Of a DNA stretch of 64,000 nt, positions 1-8,211 are shown in pieces. Every line of letters begins with the position of its first letter. The first letter of the stretch is position 1. The DNA lies in NCBI GenBank assembly GCA_030530215.1, contig JAUMVJ010000007.1, positions 1 through 64,000 on the forward strand. The letters run 5' to 3'. Below the pieces are notes generated by a model. That model ran no database searches. It worked only from the letters and a program-made list of their open reading frames with translations, and was not told where the DNA came from. The DNA is from Coriobacteriia bacterium. Its GTDB lineage: Bacteria; Actinomycetota; Coriobacteriia; Coriobacteriales; Eggerthellaceae. The position numbers and the translations under genes are program-made.

Positions 1-315
1 TTGGGCCTTGTGGCGTAAGGATTTGGTACGGAAAAACGTTACCATCCCCCTTTGCCTCCGGTGTTCCCCTTTTCAGTAAAAGGAGTACAATCTCCATCAC
101 AATTGGCATTCCATATGTTTTGACCTCGTGCTGAAATCCGGTTGAAACATGTTGGAACCGCTTAAGCCGGCATGTGGCATGGGCGGTTTCGCAGACGATG
201 CAAGCGCGGTTTGCACGACCATGCTTGCAGCGTTCGGAGGGGCCGGGGTACGCGACGGCAGGTGTCGCGTCCTGCAGTTTTGTCCAAGGGCTGCAGGGTG
301 GTTAATTGGAGGACC
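1..315. other. Upstream stretch without a recognised gene
   Basis: No convincing coding region was found. Open frames on both strands lack ribosome binding sites and look like shadows. A -10-like TACAAT lies at 86-91, but no good -35 could be matched to it. The segment probably holds the end of an upstream unit and the promoter region of the glycosyltransferase that starts at 316. Confidence 0.4.
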
Positions 316-1638
316 ATGTTCGATCAGTTGCTCGAATCGGTAACGTTCGTCGATATCTTTAACTTCTGCGTGTTCTTGATTTTCACGCTTTGTTACGCCT
401 ATCAGCTCTATTACGTGTTCGTGGTGCTTACGCGTAAGCCGCCTCAGCTCGTCGCGAAGAAGAACCACAAATACGCCGTCGTTGTTTCGGCTCGTAACGA
501 AAACGCCGTTATCGGCGATCTTATTCATAGCATCCGCCTGCAAAATTACCCGCAAGAGCTTATCGACATCTTTGTGATCGCCGATAACTGCACCGACAAC
601 ACCGCCGCTGTGGCGCAAGAGGCGGGCGCTATCGTGTTCCCGCGCTTCAACACCGACAAGATCGGCAAGGGCTATGCGCTCGATTACGGCTTCTCGTGCA
701 TTAACCAGCTTTACGCTGATCAGGGCTACGAGGCCTTCTTCGTGTTCGACGCCGACAACGTACTCGACGTCAATTACTTCCGCGAGATGAATAAGGTGTT
801 CGACAACGGCGCCGAGATCTCAACGAGCTACCGCAACTCCAAGAACTACGGTTCCAACTGGATTTCTGCCGGTTATGCCACTTGGTTCATGCGTGAGGCC
901 AAGTTCCTCTCTCAAGCCCGCTTAACGCTCAACACGAGCTGCGCGGTCTCGGGTACGGGCTTTTTCGTAAGCGCCAAGGTCATTAAGGAAATGGGCGGCT
1001 GGAAGTATCATCTGCTCACCGAGGACATCGAGCTTTCCGCAAGCTCCATCATGAACGGCCGCCGCATCTCGTACTGTCCTACGGCCATCCTCTACGACGA
1101 GCAGCCGACTACCTTCAAGGCCGCTTGGAACCAGCGCTTCCGTTGGGCGAAGGGTTTTTACCAGGTGTTCTTGAAGTACGGCCTGGGTTTGGCTCGCGGC
1201 ATGCGTCGCGCTCCTAAGGGCTTCCGCTTCGCCTGCTACGACATGCTCATGACCATCGCGCCCGCCATGCTTTTGACCATCGTCTCTATCATCTTCAACG
1301 CCTCGATTCTGATCTTGGGCTTAACGGGCGCCATGGACGTTTCCGAGATGGCTGAAAGCGCATCGGCGTCGATCTTCTTCTGCCTTTTTATCTTTACGGT
1401 TTTCATGTTCAGCTACGGCGTTCTAACCACCTTCATTGAGTGGGATCAGATTCATTCCACCACCAAGAAGAAGATCGGCTATCTGTTCACCTTCCCGCTG
1501 TTCATGCTTACCTATATTCCCATCGCAATTGTGGCGCTGTTCCGCAAGTGCGAATGGAAGCCTATCCAGCACAGCATTTCCGTGGACGTCTCGGAGTTCA
1601 GCAACGCCGCCTGCCAGGAGCAAGCTGAGCGCATCTAG
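316..1638 (+). CDS. Membrane GT2 glycosyltransferase, processive type
   Basis: Protein of 440 residues. It has an N-terminal membrane segment (about residues 12-40), a cytoplasmic GT-A domain and a C-terminal block of three or four membrane helices (about 310-430). The GT2 signature is complete: an SARNE start of the fold, FDADN with the metal-binding D145 and D147, TED (about 235-237), and QRFRW (about 273-277), which is the QxxRW motif of processive enzymes such as cellulose, hyaluronan or poly-GlcNAc synthases. The frame is open back to 172, but the ATG at 316 follows GGAGG at 308-312, and the extra upstream residues are basic and unlike the family. It stands alone, with no BcsB, PgaB or export partner nearby, so the sugar and product are unknown. 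Confidence 0.85.
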   Translation: MFDQLLESVTFVDIFNFCVFLIFTLCYAYQLYYVFVVLTRKPPQLVAKKNHKYAVVVSARNENAVIGDLIHSIRLQNYPQELIDIFVIADNCTDNTAAVAQEAGAIVFPRFNTDKIGKGYALDYGFSCINQLYADQGYEAFFVFDADNVLDVNYFREMNKVFDNGAEISTSYRNSKNYGSNWISAGYATWFMREAKFLSQARLTLNTSCAVSGTGFFVSAKVIKEMGGWKYHLLTEDIELSASSIMNGRRISYCPTAILYDEQPTTFKAAWNQRFRWAKGFYQVFLKYGLGLARGMRRAPKGFRFACYDMLMTIAPAMLLTIVSIIFNASILILGLTGAMDVSEMAESASASIFFCLFIFTVFMFSYGVLTTFIEWDQIHSTTKKKIGYLFTFPLFMLTYIPIAIVALFRKCEWKPIQHSISVDVSEFSNAACQEQAERI

Positions 1639-1678
1639 CTCCGCCGCTGGCCTTGCATACTTATTAAGCTTTCAACTT

Positions 1679-1704
1679 AGAGCGCGCCTTGGGTGCGCTC
1701 TTTT
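1679..1704 (+). terminator. Rho-independent terminator after the GT2 gene
   Basis: AGAGCGC at 1679-1685 pairs with GCGCTCT at 1695-1701 around a 9-nt loop and runs into TTTT. It ends the plus-strand unit before the convergent comF gene. Confidence 0.7.
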
Positions 1705-1793
1705 GTTTCACAGTCCAAATGAGCTTTGCGCCTTGGCGATCGCTGCTGTGCTCGATGCCACGATGGATTTCGTGCATTCCCGAACGCCCCTAT

Positions 1794-2522
1794 TCACACG
1801 CGGGCGAAGCTCAAGCCGTACACTTCCTTTGCTCCTGCTTGGCGCAGGCACTCCGCGGCGGCGTAGATGGTGGCTCCTGTGGTTATCACGTCGTCGAGCA
1901 GGATGATCTTTGGTGGGACTGCAGCGGCCGAGCCTGGCTGTAGGGCGAAAGCGTCGCGCATGTTTGCAAGCCTTGCCGCCGCATCAAGCTCGCGTTGGTC
2001 TTCCTTGCCGGCATGCGTTAAGAGCAGGCTTCGATGCAGATGCGCGCGCCGGGCAAGCTTGATCGAGAGCGCTTCAATATGGTCGAAGCCGCGTTTTTTC
2101 AGGGCGTTGGCGCGTGCGGGGATAGGTGTCAGATGCGCGCCCGACCACGACCTAGGAATCGCTTGGGCAAGCAAGCGGGATAGGGGCTCGGCAAGCGTGC
2201 GGTCTCCGGAATCTTTGTAGATGCGAATGATTTTGAGGGCCTCGGGGCTTGCGCGGCAAACGGAGCGGCAGCCATCGAGCGGGAAATCGCTCAGACCGCG
2301 AAGCCCAAGCACGAGCTTGTTGCATTCGGTGCATGCCAGCTTGCCAAAGGCGGCTCCGCACATGGGACAGGCTTCGTTTTGGTCGATATAGGGCAGCCTT
2401 CTTTCACAGCGTGCGCATAGGGGCTCACCGGGGGCGTCGCAGAGTGCGCATCTTACGGGCCAAACCGTTTCCGTCAGCGATTCCCTTATAAGCTCCCAGT
2501 AGGGGAGCGCTGCAGTTTTCAT
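1794..2522 (-). CDS. comF: ComF family phosphoribosyltransferase-like protein
   Basis: Protein of 242 residues with the two parts expected for ComFC. The first is an N-terminal zinc-ribbon region of paired cysteines (CALC, CARC, CPMC, CTEC). The second is a C-terminal type I phosphoribosyltransferase domain whose PRPP-binding loop reads ILLDDVITTGAT. ComFC proteins assist DNA uptake in naturally competent bacteria, but the family also occurs in species not known to be competent. The start at 2522 is chosen over the open frame to 2555 because GGAAGG lies just upstream on the minus strand. The gene is divergent from the structured RNA locus at 2682-2900. No other com gene is in the window. Confidence 0.85.
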   Translation of the reverse strand: MKTAALPYWELIRESLTETVWPVRCALCDAPGEPLCARCERRLPYIDQNEACPMCGAAFGKLACTECNKLVLGLRGLSDFPLDGCRSVCRASPEALKIIRIYKDSGDRTLAEPLSRLLAQAIPRSWSGAHLTPIPARANALKKRGFDHIEALSIKLARRAHLHRSLLLTHAGKEDQRELDAAARLANMRDAFALQPGSAAAVPPKIILLDDVITTGATIYAAAECLRQAGAKEVYGLSFARV

Positions 2523-2668
2523 GGTCTTACCTTCCGTTTTCTTCGTTGGGGACACTGTGCCATGAAAGCTCTGAAGCCCATCTGAAGGGAATCCGACATC
2601 TCGCAGGCGGGCTTAGGTTGAAATCACCCGCTCGGGGTGTGCAAATGAACGATGTGTTTAGTTTCTGC

Positions 2669-2674
2669 TATACT
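2669..2674 (+). promoter_or_regulatory. Candidate -10 element for the structured RNA
   Basis: TATACT at 2669-2674 would place transcription start at about 2681-2682, exactly where the closing stem of the RNA begins. The -35 region (TGAACG, about 2646-2651) is weak. Confidence 0.45.
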
Positions 2675-2681
2675 CACTACT

Positions 2682-2900
2682 CGTTTCAGGCAGGTCTGTA
2701 GTTGCGGAACGGCTAAGGGGCTGTTCCTATTCCAAGGCAGATGCGGTCAAAAGGATCCACGTAAGCATCCGGGAAACCGGGGTGAGCATGGCGCATCCTA
2801 GAGGTAAGACGTACCGTCCATTTTGGGCGAGAGGGCGATGTGATGAGCTTAGTCCCAGTGCGCGAGTGTGGGGGCAAAGACTAGGTCAGCTGGCTGAACG
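2682..2900 (+). ncRNA. Structured RNA beside comF, candidate raiA-motif RNA
   Basis: The 407 bases between comF and the next gene hold a strongly foldable, non-coding stretch. The ends pair over a distance: CGTTTCAGGCAG at 2682-2693 with CTGGCTGAACG at 2890-2900 gives about ten pairs with one bulge and one mismatch. Inside are an 8-bp hairpin (2706-2713 with 2720-2727), a CCGG-GAAA-CCGG tetraloop hairpin at 2769-2780 and several smaller stems. The raiA-motif RNA class is about 200 nt long, occurs in Bacillota and Actinomycetota, and is typically sited next to comFC, which matches length and context. The class assignment is inference from that context and was not checked against a covariance model. 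An alternative is a leader RNA of the binding protein at 2930. Confidence 0.5.
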
Positions 2901-2929
2901 AATTGTCAATTCGAATGGAGGTTCGTCTT

Positions 2930-3736
2930 TTGAAACGTACGTCCAAGCTGGTCGCAATATTGGTTGCGGCTTTGTGCTTATCCGCCGTGTTGTGCGGCTG
3001 CTCTTCGGGCGGCTACACCCCCGAAAAGAAGCAGCAGACTGTTTCGGACTCCATGCTTGTTAAGTCGGGCACGCTAACCGTCGGCGTTAATTCCAACAAC
3101 GCCCCTTATTCTGCTCAGTCGTCCGGTTCAATCGTCGGCATCGATGTTGACGTGGCCGCCGCAATCGCCGATGAACTTGGCCTGAAGCTCGATCTGGTTG
3201 ATGTTGGATCCGACATCGATTCCGCCATCAGCGGCAGCACCTGCGACATCGTTATGGGCGCTTCCTCTGCCGGCAGCTCCTATTCCGTTACCAGCAGCTA
3301 TCGCACTTCGGGCGCCGCGGTATTCGCAACGGACGCAAACGCCCAGCTGCCCACCAAGAAGTCCAAGATCGCAGCCCAGGCCTCTTCGCTGAGCGCATGG
3401 AAGGTTTCCGACATCTACGGCAAAAAGGTACTCGTTGAGTCCAACGATCTTACCGAGGCTTTCACCGACATTCAAAACGGTACCGCGACTTATGCAGCCT
3501 CCGATAGCACCATCGGCGCATACGTTGCCCACACCACGGGCACTTCGGTGTATCCCATTTGTCTGCTCGAGAAGGCAACCAGCTATGGCGTTGCCGTTTC
3601 CACCACCAAAACCGACCTGCAAACTTCCGTTGAGACGGCGCTTTCCCAGCTTAATTCCGGCGGCATGATCAAGGTCATCAACAGTCGCTGGGTTGGCGAG
3701 ACAACCGACGGCTCTGGCCTGAAGGTGGTCAAGTAA
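2930..3736 (+). CDS. Solute-binding lipoprotein, amino-acid ABC transporter type
   Basis: Protein of 268 residues read from a TTG start. The frame is open to 2903, but GGAGG at 2917-2921 lies 8 nt before the TTG at 2930, and this start gives a clean lipoprotein signal (MKRTSK, hydrophobic core, LCGC lipobox). The mature part has the two-lobed pattern of the family 3 binding proteins: GTLTVGVNSNNAPY near the start, VGIDVDVAAAIADELG, and a late YGVAVS segment. It would capture an amino acid or similar polar solute outside the membrane. No permease or ATPase gene adjoins it, so it is an orphan. A small hairpin CGAATT-GTC-AATTCG sits just upstream. Confidence 0.8.
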   Translation: MKRTSKLVAILVAALCLSAVLCGCSSGGYTPEKKQQTVSDSMLVKSGTLTVGVNSNNAPYSAQSSGSIVGIDVDVAAAIADELGLKLDLVDVGSDIDSAISGSTCDIVMGASSAGSSYSVTSSYRTSGAAVFATDANAQLPTKKSKIAAQASSLSAWKVSDIYGKKVLVESNDLTEAFTDIQNGTATYAASDSTIGAYVAHTTGTSVYPICLLEKATSYGVAVSTTKTDLQTSVETALSQLNSGGMIKVINSRWVGETTDGSGLKVVK

Positions 3737-3784
3737 TCTTCGTTTTAAAATCGGCTTTCAAGCAAGTTCGAAGAAGAACAAGAG

Positions 3785-3823
3785 GCGCGGAAAGGGCTTC
3801 CCTTCCGCGCTTCTTTCGTTTTT
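3785..3823 (+). terminator. Rho-independent terminator after the binding-protein gene
   Basis: GCGCGGAAAGGG at 3785-3796 pairs with CCCTTCCGCGC at 3800-3810 around CTT, with one bulged base, and is followed by a T-rich run. Bases 3837-4027 hold no gene that can be supported. Confidence 0.85.
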
Positions 3824-4027
3824 GTGCATGGGTAGTCGGTGGCTACATGGAGGAAAGGTCAAGTTCGTTTCGCGCTGCGGCACGAGCTTCGCTTCTTTCG
3901 TTTTTTTGCATTTTGCTTGTGCGTGGGCTTTTTCAGCGGTCTTTAAGCTTTGTTTTGCATACTCTCAAACAAGATAAGTTGAACGTGCAAGCATGCATAG
4001 GCAAAGCAATTTCTTGAGGAGAGATTC

Positions 4028-5734
4028 ATGGCTGAGGAAAACAAGCCGGGGACCGATCAGAGCGCATCCTCTGCGCAATCGGCAGCAGAAACTGCGGCTT
4101 CCAACGAAAACGACGCCCCCGCATCGGCTTCCACCGGCGAAACCACGCGTATCTGGAATCCTTATCAGCAGCAGCCCGGCGCTGCTGCCGAGGAAAGGGC
4201 GGCTGCTGCTGAAACCCAAAACACCACGAACGCTTATTCCGCAGCTTCGTCTGCGGGTGCTGCCTCTCAAGGTGCGGCTCAGGCGGGCTATCAAGCCTAT
4301 CAGCAGCCCCAGGCAACCGGCCAGCAGCCTTATCAGGCGCAGGGCGGCTATCAGGCCTATCAGCCTTATGCAGCCCCCGGTGCTGCACCTTCCAATGCAG
4401 GGCAGGCGGCAAGTGGCGCGCCCTACGGCGCTCCTGGTGCTCAGGGTCAGGCAGGTGCATACGGCACGGCTGATGCGCAGGGCACTTCTTCCTGGAATGC
4501 TGCTGGACAGGGTTCTGGCGCTCAGGGCGCTTATCATGCGCAGCCCGCAGGTAACGCTGCCGCTTCTTCTAATAAAAAGAAGCGTAAGTTCAAGAAGCCT
4601 GATCTAAAGAAGGCCACCAAAAAGCTCTCAACCACCACCAAGACCGCACTTGCCGGCTTCGTGGGAGCGCTCTTGGCCTGTGCGATCTTCGCCGGCGGCT
4701 CGGCGCTTCTGGGCCACGGCACCTCGAACACGGTTACGCTTGGCGGCTCAGGTTCCACCATCACCGCAAGCGACACCGATGCAAGCCTGGCCGAGCAGGT
4801 TGCCTCAAAGGCCAGCCCCAGCGTGGTAAGCATCACCACCTACGTGAACAAGCAAACCGCAGGCGGCCTGGGCACTAAGAGCTCGAGCAGCCTGTCGGAG
4901 TACAGCTCCGGCTCGGGTGTCATCATTTCCAAAGATGGTTATGTGGTAACCAACTACCACGTCATCGAGTCTTCATCCAAGGTGACGGTCTCGGTAGGCG
5001 ACAAGGAATACGAAGCCGAGGTCACGGGTACCGACCAGTCCAGCGACTTGGCGGTTCTTAAGATCGACGCCTCCGACCTGACTGCAATCGAGATCGGCTC
5101 TTCCTCCGACTTGAAGGTGGGCGAGTGGTGCATGACCGTTGGCTCCGCCTTCGGCTTAGGCCAGGCGGTGTCCTCCGGTATCGTATCCGCCACCAACTGC
5201 ACCTACGACGAGCTCAATGACGAAACCGGCTCGGCAATCTATGCAAACATGATTCAGACCGACGCAGCCGCCAACCCCGGTAACTCCGGCGGTGCCCTGG
5301 TCGACTCCGACGGCAAGTTCATCGGCGTCGTGACGATGGGCGTCACCTACTCCGGTGATAACTCCGGCGTTAACTTCGCAATCCCTGTTGACTACGTGAT
5401 GAACATCGCCCAGCAGATCATCGAGGGCAAGACACCCAGCCATGCTCAGCTCGGCGTCACCATGACTACCATCAACTCCCAGCTTTCCGATTACTACGGC
5501 TTGGCTGTCTCTGAAGGCGCTTACGTCTCCAGCGTCGCCAGCAAGTCCGGTGCAGACAAGGCCGGTATCAAGGAAGGCGACATCATCATCGCCGTCGATG
5601 GCAACAAGGCCTCCAGCGCTATGGACGTCATCCTAGCCATCCGTACCCACAACTCGGGCGACACCCTTAAGGTCACCGTCAACCGCGACGGCTCCGAGCA
5701 AACCTTCGACGTTACCCTTGGCTCCGATTCGTAA
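4028..5734 (+). CDS. htrA: HtrA/DegP-like serine protease with PDZ domain
   Basis: Protein of 568 residues, probably membrane-anchored and acting outside the membrane on misfolded proteins. Residues 1-180 are low complexity, rich in Ala, Gln, Tyr and Gly with YQAYQ-like repeats. A Lys-rich patch follows, then one membrane helix (about 209-230). The trypsin-like domain carries the full triad: H311 in NYHV, D340 in SSDLAVLKI and S420 in GNSGGALV. A single PDZ domain is at about 475-565 (ASKSGADKAGIKEGDIIIAVDG). The start follows GAGGAG at 4016-4021. The long N-terminal region should lie in the cytoplasm and is much longer than in DegP, but is common in actinobacterial homologues. Confidence 0.92.
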   Translation: MAEENKPGTDQSASSAQSAAETAASNENDAPASASTGETTRIWNPYQQQPGAAAEERAAAAETQNTTNAYSAASSAGAASQGAAQAGYQAYQQPQATGQQPYQAQGGYQAYQPYAAPGAAPSNAGQAASGAPYGAPGAQGQAGAYGTADAQGTSSWNAAGQGSGAQGAYHAQPAGNAAASSNKKKRKFKKPDLKKATKKLSTTTKTALAGFVGALLACAIFAGGSALLGHGTSNTVTLGGSGSTITASDTDASLAEQVASKASPSVVSITTYVNKQTAGGLGTKSSSSLSEYSSGSGVIISKDGYVVTNYHVIESSSKVTVSVGDKEYEAEVTGTDQSSDLAVLKIDASDLTAIEIGSSSDLKVGEWCMTVGSAFGLGQAVSSGIVSATNCTYDELNDETGSAIYANMIQTDAAANPGNSGGALVDSDGKFIGVVTMGVTYSGDNSGVNFAIPVDYVMNIAQQIIEGKTPSHAQLGVTMTTINSQLSDYYGLAVSEGAYVSSVASKSGADKAGIKEGDIIIAVDGNKASSAMDVILAIRTHNSGDTLKVTVNRDGSEQTFDVTLGSDS

Positions 5735-5807
5735 AGCGTGAATCTCTTGCTCTTATAGAGCGTCTCCTTTCTCTTGCCTTGCGCGCTTGAGAATACGCGA
5801 GCCCTTA

Positions 5808-5856
5808 AAAAGAGGCCCGGCCCCTTCCACCCAGGGTCGGGCCTCCTAGTTTTTTG
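5808..5856 (+). terminator. Strong terminator after htrA
   Basis: GAGGCCCGGCCCC at 5812-5824 pairs with GGGTCGGGCCTC at 5834-5845, followed by TAGTTTTTT. An A-run before the stem would also allow weak function on the other strand. From 5857 to 6037 there is no gene; a -10-like TACTAT lies at 5997-6002 before pyrH. Confidence 0.85.
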
Positions 5857-6037
5857 GCGGCGCCTTTATTGGCGCTTTCGCTTGGGTGTTGTTGGCGTTT
5901 TGGCGCACAGGCGCTTTGTAGCCCAAAGCTTGCACAGGCTTAATTTTGCGCTCATGTAATTTGCCTGATGGACTAAGCGAGGCTCGGATGATGCGTTACT
6001 ATATGTAAGATTTAAGACCCCTTGGAAGGGATTGAGC

Positions 6038-6766
6038 ATGAGTTCTGATTACAAGTACAAGCGCGTACTCTTGAAGTTGTCCGGCGAGGCCCTGATGGGG
6101 GACACCGGTTACGGCATCGACCCAAAGGTCGTTGAAGATCTGGCCATTCAGATCAAGGAAATCGTCGAGGATGGCATGGAACTTGCCGTTGTCGTTGGCG
6201 GAGGCAACATCTTCCGCGGCCTGGCAGGTTCGGCCTCTGGCATGGATCGCTCTCAGGCCGACTACATCGGCATGCTTGCCACCACGATGAACGCCCTGGC
6301 TCTGCAGGATGCCTTCGAGCGTCACGGCATCGACACCCGCGTTATGAGCGCCATCTCGATGCGCCAGGTTTGCGAGCCCTACATCCGCCGCCGTGCTGTG
6401 CATCATCTTGAGAAGGGCATCGTCACCATCTTTGCCGCTGGTACGGGCAACCCCTACTTCACAACCGACACCACGGCCGCCCTGCGCGCCTGCGAGGTCA
6501 ACGCCGAGTGCTTGCTCAAGGCCACCAAGGTCGACGGCATCTACACGGCCGACCCTGTTACCGACCCCACGGCTACGCGCTACGAGCACATCACCTATCA
6601 GGAGGTGCTTGAAAAGCAGCTGCACGTCATGGATGCCACCGCAACTTCTTTGTGCATGGACAACGATCTGCCCATCCTGGTGTTCGACATGACGACGCCT
6701 GGCAACATCGCCCGTGTCTTGAAGGGCGAAAACATCTGCACCACCGTCGACAACAACGAGGACTAA
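6038..6766 (+). CDS. pyrH: UMP kinase
   Basis: Protein of 242 residues of the amino-acid-kinase fold, phosphorylating UMP to UDP with ATP in pyrimidine synthesis. Family motifs are present: KLSGEALMG at the start, [31 protein letters not shown], and [13 protein letters not shown]. Length equals the usual 240 or so. The frame is open to a TTG at 6032, but GGAAGGG at 6024-6030 fits the ATG at 6038. It heads the order pyrH-frr-uppS-cdsA, which is widely conserved in bacteria. Confidence 0.97.
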   Translation: MSSDYKYKRVLLKLSGEALMGDTGYGIDPKVVEDLAIQIKEIVEDGMELAVVVGGGNIFRGLAGSASGMDRSQADYIGMLATTMNALALQDAFERHGIDTRVMSAISMRQVCEPYIRRRAVHHLEKGIVTIFAAGTGNPYFTTDTTAALRACEVNAECLLKATKVDGIYTADPVTDPTATRYEHITYQEVLEKQLHVMDATATSLCMDNDLPILVFDMTTPGNIARVLKGENICTTVDNNED

Positions 6767-6847
6767 CAATCCTTCACCGAAGTAAAACCGTTCGGGCGGC
6801 AAGTCGCCTTCCGAATATTTGTCTTTAACGTTAAGAAAGGCTCGTCA

Positions 6848-7408
6848 ATGGCTATTGAAGACATCATGATGGAAACCGAAGAGCGCATGGAGCGCGCCCT
6901 GTCCCAGCTCGACAGCAACTTCGCAACCGTTCGCACCGGCCGCGCAAGCGCTCTTGTCCTCGATCGCATCAAGGCCGATTACTACGGCGTTCCCACTCCC
7001 ATCAATCAGATGGCCGCGGTTAAGACCCCCGATGCCCACATGCTGGTCGTCGAGCCTTGGGACAAATCCGCCCTTAAGGCCATCGAGCAGGCAATCCTTG
7101 CCTCCGACCTGGGCATCACCCCCAACAACGACGGCTCCTGCATCCGCCTGAGCTTCCCCGCTCTTACCGAGGAGCGCCGCCGCGAGCTCGCCAAGGATTG
7201 TCATGGCTTTGCCGAGGAGTCCCGCGTTGCCGTTCGCGCTGCACGCGGTAATGCCATCAAGGCGCTCGAGCGTTGCGTCAAGGAGGAGAATCTCCCCGAG
7301 GACGACGAGCGTCGCGCTGAGGGCGAGGTTCAAAAGCTCACCGACGCCTACGTCGCCAAGATCGACGACGCCCTGAAGAAGAAGGAATCCGAGGTCATGT
7401 CCATCTAG
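6848..7408 (+). CDS. frr: Ribosome recycling factor
   Basis: Protein of 186 residues, the normal family length, with the conserved RTGRAS segment, the YYGVPTPINQMA motif and a charged C-terminal three-helix region (LPEDDERRAEGEVQKLTDAYV). With EF-G it splits post-termination ribosomes. The ATG at 6848 follows GAAAGG. It lies 81 bases after pyrH in the same unit. Confidence 0.97.
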   Translation: MAIEDIMMETEERMERALSQLDSNFATVRTGRASALVLDRIKADYYGVPTPINQMAAVKTPDAHMLVVEPWDKSALKAIEQAILASDLGITPNNDGSCIRLSFPALTEERRRELAKDCHGFAEESRVAVRAARGNAIKALERCVKEENLPEDDERRAEGEVQKLTDAYVAKIDDALKKKESEVMSI

Positions 7409-7444
7409 GCTTTTCAAGCTTAGGACGACCACTTCGGAGGTGCC

Positions 7445-8209
7445 ATGCTGCGAAAACCACTTGAACATATCTTCCCCAACCCGCCCGCCGACGCCGATCC
7501 GGCTCTGCTTAACCTGTCTAAGGTGCCCGAGCATCTTGCTGTGATCATGGACGGCAACGGGCGTTGGGCGAAGCAGCGCGGCAAGGTGCGCCTGCAGGGT
7601 CATAAGGCGGGCATCGAGGCGGTGCGTGAAACCATCCGCTGCGCCAACGATCTGGGCGTTAACTACCTCACCATCTATTCCTTCAGTTCCGAGAATTGGA
7701 AGCGCCCTAAGGACGAGGTAACGGGTCTTATGGATCTGTTTGCCAAGACGATGCTGGCCGAGGTCGACGCCCTTCACGAGGAAGGCGTGCGCGTAAAGGC
7801 CATCGGTCGCCTTGAGGCCTTGCCTACCAAAACCCGTGCCGCCTTCCAGACGGCTTGGGAGAAAACGAAGAACAATTCGGGCATGACTCTGCTCGTCGCC
7901 GTCAACTACGGGGGTCGCACCGAGATCGTGGATGCTGTCAAGGCTTACCTTGCAAGCGCACCCGCATCCGAGCTGCCCGAACTTGACGAAGACGTTTTTG
8001 CTCAGTACCTCTACACCGCGGGCATTCCCGACCCCGACCTGCTTGTGCGCACCTCGGGCGAGCTGCGCGTGTCCAACTTCCTTTTGTGGCAGATCGCCTA
8101 TGCCGAGATGGTGGTAACCGATACCCTGTGGCCCGATTTCGACCGCTACGAGCTCCTGCGCGTTCTTTTGCAATACCAGGGGCGCGAGCGCCGCTTTGGG
8201 GGCGTGTAA
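7445..8209 (+). CDS. uppS: Isoprenyl transferase, undecaprenyl diphosphate synthase type
   Basis: Protein of 254 residues that condenses isopentenyl diphosphate in cis to give the lipid carrier for cell-wall sugars. Motifs: IMDGNGRWAKQRG with the catalytic Asp, YLTIYSFSSENWKRP, LLVAVNYGGRTEIVDA, and PDLLVRTSGELRVSNFLLWQ. A GGAGG box at 7436-7440 precedes the ATG. Actinobacteria may use shorter products, so the chain length is not certain. Confidence 0.95.
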   Translation: MLRKPLEHIFPNPPADADPALLNLSKVPEHLAVIMDGNGRWAKQRGKVRLQGHKAGIEAVRETIRCANDLGVNYLTIYSFSSENWKRPKDEVTGLMDLFAKTMLAEVDALHEEGVRVKAIGRLEALPTKTRAAFQTAWEKTKNNSGMTLLVAVNYGGRTEIVDAVKAYLASAPASELPELDEDVFAQYLYTAGIPDPDLLVRTSGELRVSNFLLWQIAYAEMVVTDTLWPDFDRYELLRVLLQYQGRERRFGGV

Positions 8210-8211
8210 CC

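Noticed and set aside
2640..2900. Cobalamin, c-di-GMP or c-di-AMP riboswitch in the region after comF
   Set aside because: Short matches such as GGAAACCGGGG recall the c-di-AMP class, but the other conserved blocks are missing and the layout fits a free-standing RNA better.
2640..2900. RNase P RNA, tmRNA, 6S or SRP RNA in the region after comF
   Set aside because: The universal core sequences of RNase P, tmRNA and SRP RNA are absent, and the fold is not the single long bubble hairpin of 6S RNA.
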